Assembly (NCBI RefSeq): GCF_964199755.1
Contig: NC_133900.1
Span: 23,599,701 to 23,663,700, forward strand
DNA from: Larus michahellis
Lineage: Eukaryota > Chordata > Aves > Charadriiformes > Laridae
Reading direction: 5' to 3'
Length of the DNA stretch: 64,000 nucleotides
The notes beneath the pieces were generated by a model. The model ran no database searches. It was not told the origin of the DNA and saw only the letters and a program-made list of their open reading frames with translations. Position numbers and translations under genes: made by a program. Numbering within the stretch: the first letter of the stretch is position 1; the number at the start of each line of letters is the position of its first letter. Below are positions 61,001 to 64,000 of this stretch, in pieces.

Positions 61001-64000
61001 GGAACTGAAAGATGACATCAAAAAATTAAAGGCGACAATAAAACAACTCATCTCCCATATTTACAATTTTCCCTGGGATTTTTGAATGGCCTGCATTTGT
61101 TGTTTTGGGAGTTTTTTGTGTGGTTGTTTGGTTTGGGGATTATTTTTTTTTTTTAAATTTTTGGCGACTGAAGAGAGACTTCAGAATTGGATTTAACTTC
61201 TAGGAACACCAAGCACAAGGTAGCAAAAATCATTCTACCAATTACTGTTGTTAACAACTCAGTGTTTAGATTAGAGCCTCTACCCAGAACACTTCAAGTC
61301 ATTTCACACCTTGGTAGAAAAACAACCCATGTTTTAAGTCCATAACTAAAATGAATATACAAAACCTGCACTAATAATAGAAGTTAACACACAGTAGCGC
61401 TACGATGCAGAGATAAGTGAAGCATCACAATTTGAAGATTTCTGTGTTTGTGCTGCTTAGTGCTGCAGTGGTGCTTTTTCAAGCTTCCTATCAAAGTCAG
61501 CAGAGCACAACCTTACAGACATAATGCAGAATAAAAAAACCCCAAACACACTATTTATGCAAGGCAAGACATGCAAGCCCAGACAAGTGATTTACAGAAA
61601 GCCTCACCTCAGCCAATTTCAACAGAAACCAGAGAACCACATTTAGCTTGGAATTTCATTATCCTGAACACATGACTCACATTAGATACACAGGTTTTCA
61701 AATACACATTATTACAGAATTACTGCTTGCTGTACAGAAAAGGAGAAGGACAGAGAAGATGGCAGAGTTTAACAGGCAGTTTCATGACAAGAAAGGAGCT
61801 CTCCTTTGCTCTTTGAGGTTTATTGGTGCATTTCTCAATTATGTAAGAGTGTTACTATAAGACCGTTTAAAACACATTAACTGTCCTTTAGGAGAGGCTG
61901 GGACTTGCTGCTTTGACAAGAACTTAACCAATAGGTTACAGTCGTATTTACTGTTCTTTTTTCCTCTTTTAATCTAAGAAAACTTGAATTATCTTATGCA
62001 AGGCAGCACAGGTTTAACAGGAAGAACGTAGAGATCCAGAATAAATGCCTAGTAAGGATTCACATCCAGCAAGTGCACCAGGGAAACAAATCCATTCAGC
62101 CTTCTAGGGGAGCAGGCTCATTTTCAATTGCAACGTTTCCACTACCCATATTCTAAATGAAAAAAACTGCATTGTGCATGCATCAGAAGTCACCAGCCAT
62201 CCAGGCGACTCCCTCGAGAGCCTAAAGGACATCAGATGTGTTGGGTCTAGCAGCATCTGAGTGACAGGAAGAAACAGAACCATGCAGAATTGCCAAAAAC
62301 ATATATCTCTAGGGCTAGGCTGGGAAGGAAAACAGTAAGGTTAAAAATAACAACTCCAGGGTCTGGTAAGAATGGAGTCTCTTGTACTTAGGAAGACACC
62401 CTTTTTTTTCTGGATTTGGATCACGCCATCTAGGACAAGGTATGTACATGGACACAGACACAGATTGAAAGTGTGGACAATAAAATTGTTTGGTTTAATT
62501 TAAATGTTTTATCCAACTGAGAATGTAATGTGTTGACTAAAAATTGATAATCCCAGACTGTGAGCTGATGAAAGCTAAATAAAAAAGATAAAGCAGATGC
62601 CACTTTGCTGGGCAATTATGGAATTCTAAGAGCTGTTTTACTACCTTATATTAAACTATGTAATTCAGAACAAAATACTAGTGGTCAATGCCAAGGCACT
62701 TGTACTTTACAGAAATCCCACAAAAATGTCTTTCTTTTTCCTTGAAAAGCCAACTTCTGTAGCTTCAGTAAAATTAACAACTGAAAGTTTTCTATCTAAA
62801 ATAGTATCAGTCCACTATCCTGCCCTTCAGCTTTATTAATATAATTTCTGAACACTGTTCTAACTGAACCTTATCCTTACCGGACATACCAACCCCATGA
62901 GGATTCATTTTGCTGCCACTCAGTTTAAATCATACTGCAGCACAACGACCTTAAGACATGTGTAAACTGAGCCTTAATTTGCTTTCACATGCAAACAGAT
63001 ACACCATGGTAGATGAGTCACATTTCCTCTGCTTAGCCTACACCTGAACTGAGTACATACAATGCAAGAGAACAAGAAAAGTATGCACATTTCATTGAAT
63101 TTATAGACGTAGGTTTGTAAATTTTTCTTTTGCCCTTAAACCCCATCTTCCGTTTAACCCAATTCTACAGAAGCTCAAAAATTCCTATCTCTGAGGCTTC
63201 ATTTGCTGGGATAAGTTTATTACCATCAGCTGCCTGATTATCTGTAAAAATTTTCCCTTATCCAAAAATGCAGCTTCAAACTAAGACAGCTTTTAAAATC
63301 CAGGCATTTAGAGTATCCCTAACCGTAACTCCCCACCTAAACACATATAGTCGTAATATTCTCATTTTCTAAATGACATCCAGATGAGTCTTCAGGGTAG
63401 ATAATGAAAACATTGTTTTGGGGATATAAAGACCCAGAACACTTAAGAGGCAGAGACACAACTCTAGAAACACAGAATATTACTGCTTCTTCATGCTGAC
63501 TGTATGAAGCAGAGAGTAATAAGCGGACAAAAAAAAAAAAAGAGAAAAAGAAAAGAGAACTTGATCATTTGGGTTTTTAGTTGGAAAAATCAAAGGTAAG
63601 AAGAGAGAGGAATAAGCACAACTTGAGGCTCTGGGATTCACATGGTTCCCAACTGCAAAAACATTTAACAAAGGCTTGAGAATATTCCCAAACCACCCCC
63701 ATTCCATGACCCCTGCATTCAGCATTCCAAAAGCTTCAGCAAGATCAGCTTTTTTGGTATCCTTCCCTCTTTTCCCTCTCTATCTGCTATTCAACCCACA
63801 GACAGCTACATTACTGCTCTCCTAACTGGTTCTGTGCTCCAGTTTCCACCAGGACATAAGCAATCTTTACACACCTTGCTCCGTCATGAGTCTCATTTAC
63901 ATGAGCATCCTCAGAAGCAAAACTGCATACAAGAAAAAGAAGTATGCACATCCACTCATAACAAGGCGGGTGGATGCTGCCTAAGCAAATAAAAGGGAAA
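58095..64000. other. 5.9-kb intron or upstream region with no exon seen
   Basis: The next upstream PTPN13 exon must end in phase 1. I searched the minus strand for coding segments with splice signals and found none that fit the family. There is no CpG-rich promoter. Contents are AT-rich unique sequence, a G4-like motif (59551-59577), low-complexity runs (61100-61157) and a poly-A tract near 63530. The region is most likely the 3' part of a large intron. Confidence 0.6.
59551..59577 (+). other. potential G-quadruplex motif
   Basis: Four G runs of at least three separated by loops of 3, 5 and 1 nt (GGGGGGG tgt GGGG tgtga GGG t GGGG) on the plus strand, the template strand for PTPN13. It meets the simple G4 rule; function is unknown. 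Confidence 0.5.

Noticed and set aside
1..64000. CRISPR arrays, bacterial operons, tRNA or rRNA genes
   Set aside because: No spaced direct repeats, no operon-like coding density and no cloverleaf or rRNA sequence noticed; the window is vertebrate.

Overview
The window is vertebrate nuclear DNA and almost certainly from a bird. It holds CR1 LINEs with typical avian 3' tails, one endogenous-retrovirus LTR that resembles a family common in neoavian birds, compact GT-AG introns, and the 3' 85% of one large gene on the minus strand. That gene is PTPN13 (PTP-BL, PTP1E, FAP-1), the giant cytoplasmic tyrosine phosphatase with KIND, FERM, five PDZ and PTP domains. I can join 41 coding exons from 58094 down to the stop codon at 3421-3423. 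All reading-frame phases agree. They give 2,115 residues plus part of one codon. The start codon and KIND domain lie upstream, beyond base 64000. Residue numbers 'w' below count from the first complete codon in the window.

Layout from the gene's 5' side (high coordinates). 58095-64000: intron or upstream sequence with no exon seen. 56204-58094 and 49584-49803: linker before FERM. 42772-48095: FERM domain. 34725-38690: Ser-rich linker. 32298-34725: PDZ1. 31516-31982: acidic, Ser-rich linker. 26978-30548: PDZ2, with an alternative donor encoding the VLFDK insertion. 26049-26451: PDZ3. 23847-24578: linker. 22353-22511 and 20423-20594: PDZ4. 20102-20594: PDZ5. 10863-19165: long, poorly conserved linker in ten small exons. 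3421-10282: PTP domain, with the [10 protein letters not shown] signature in the exon at 5724-5939. 3' UTR: about 2660-3420.

Mobile DNA. A CR1 5' end (+, 31-775) is joined head-to-head to a CR1 EN/RT block (-, 776-2600) just past the gene. A CR1 without its RT domain sits in the intron at 7015-9660. CR1 3' fragments lie at 21112-21938, 28491-28546 and 29771-29822, and an LTR at about 27285-27714. Every intronic insertion is antisense to PTPN13.

I see no undescribed multi-gene system. The observations most worth checking are: a decayed second copy of two phosphatase-domain exons between real exons w39 and w40; conservation of the VLFDK alternative donor in a bird; two inferred GC-AG introns; a 13-residue coding tandem duplication; and an altered PDZ5 ligand loop. 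Comparisons with human PTPN13 are from memory and made by eye; no alignment program was run.
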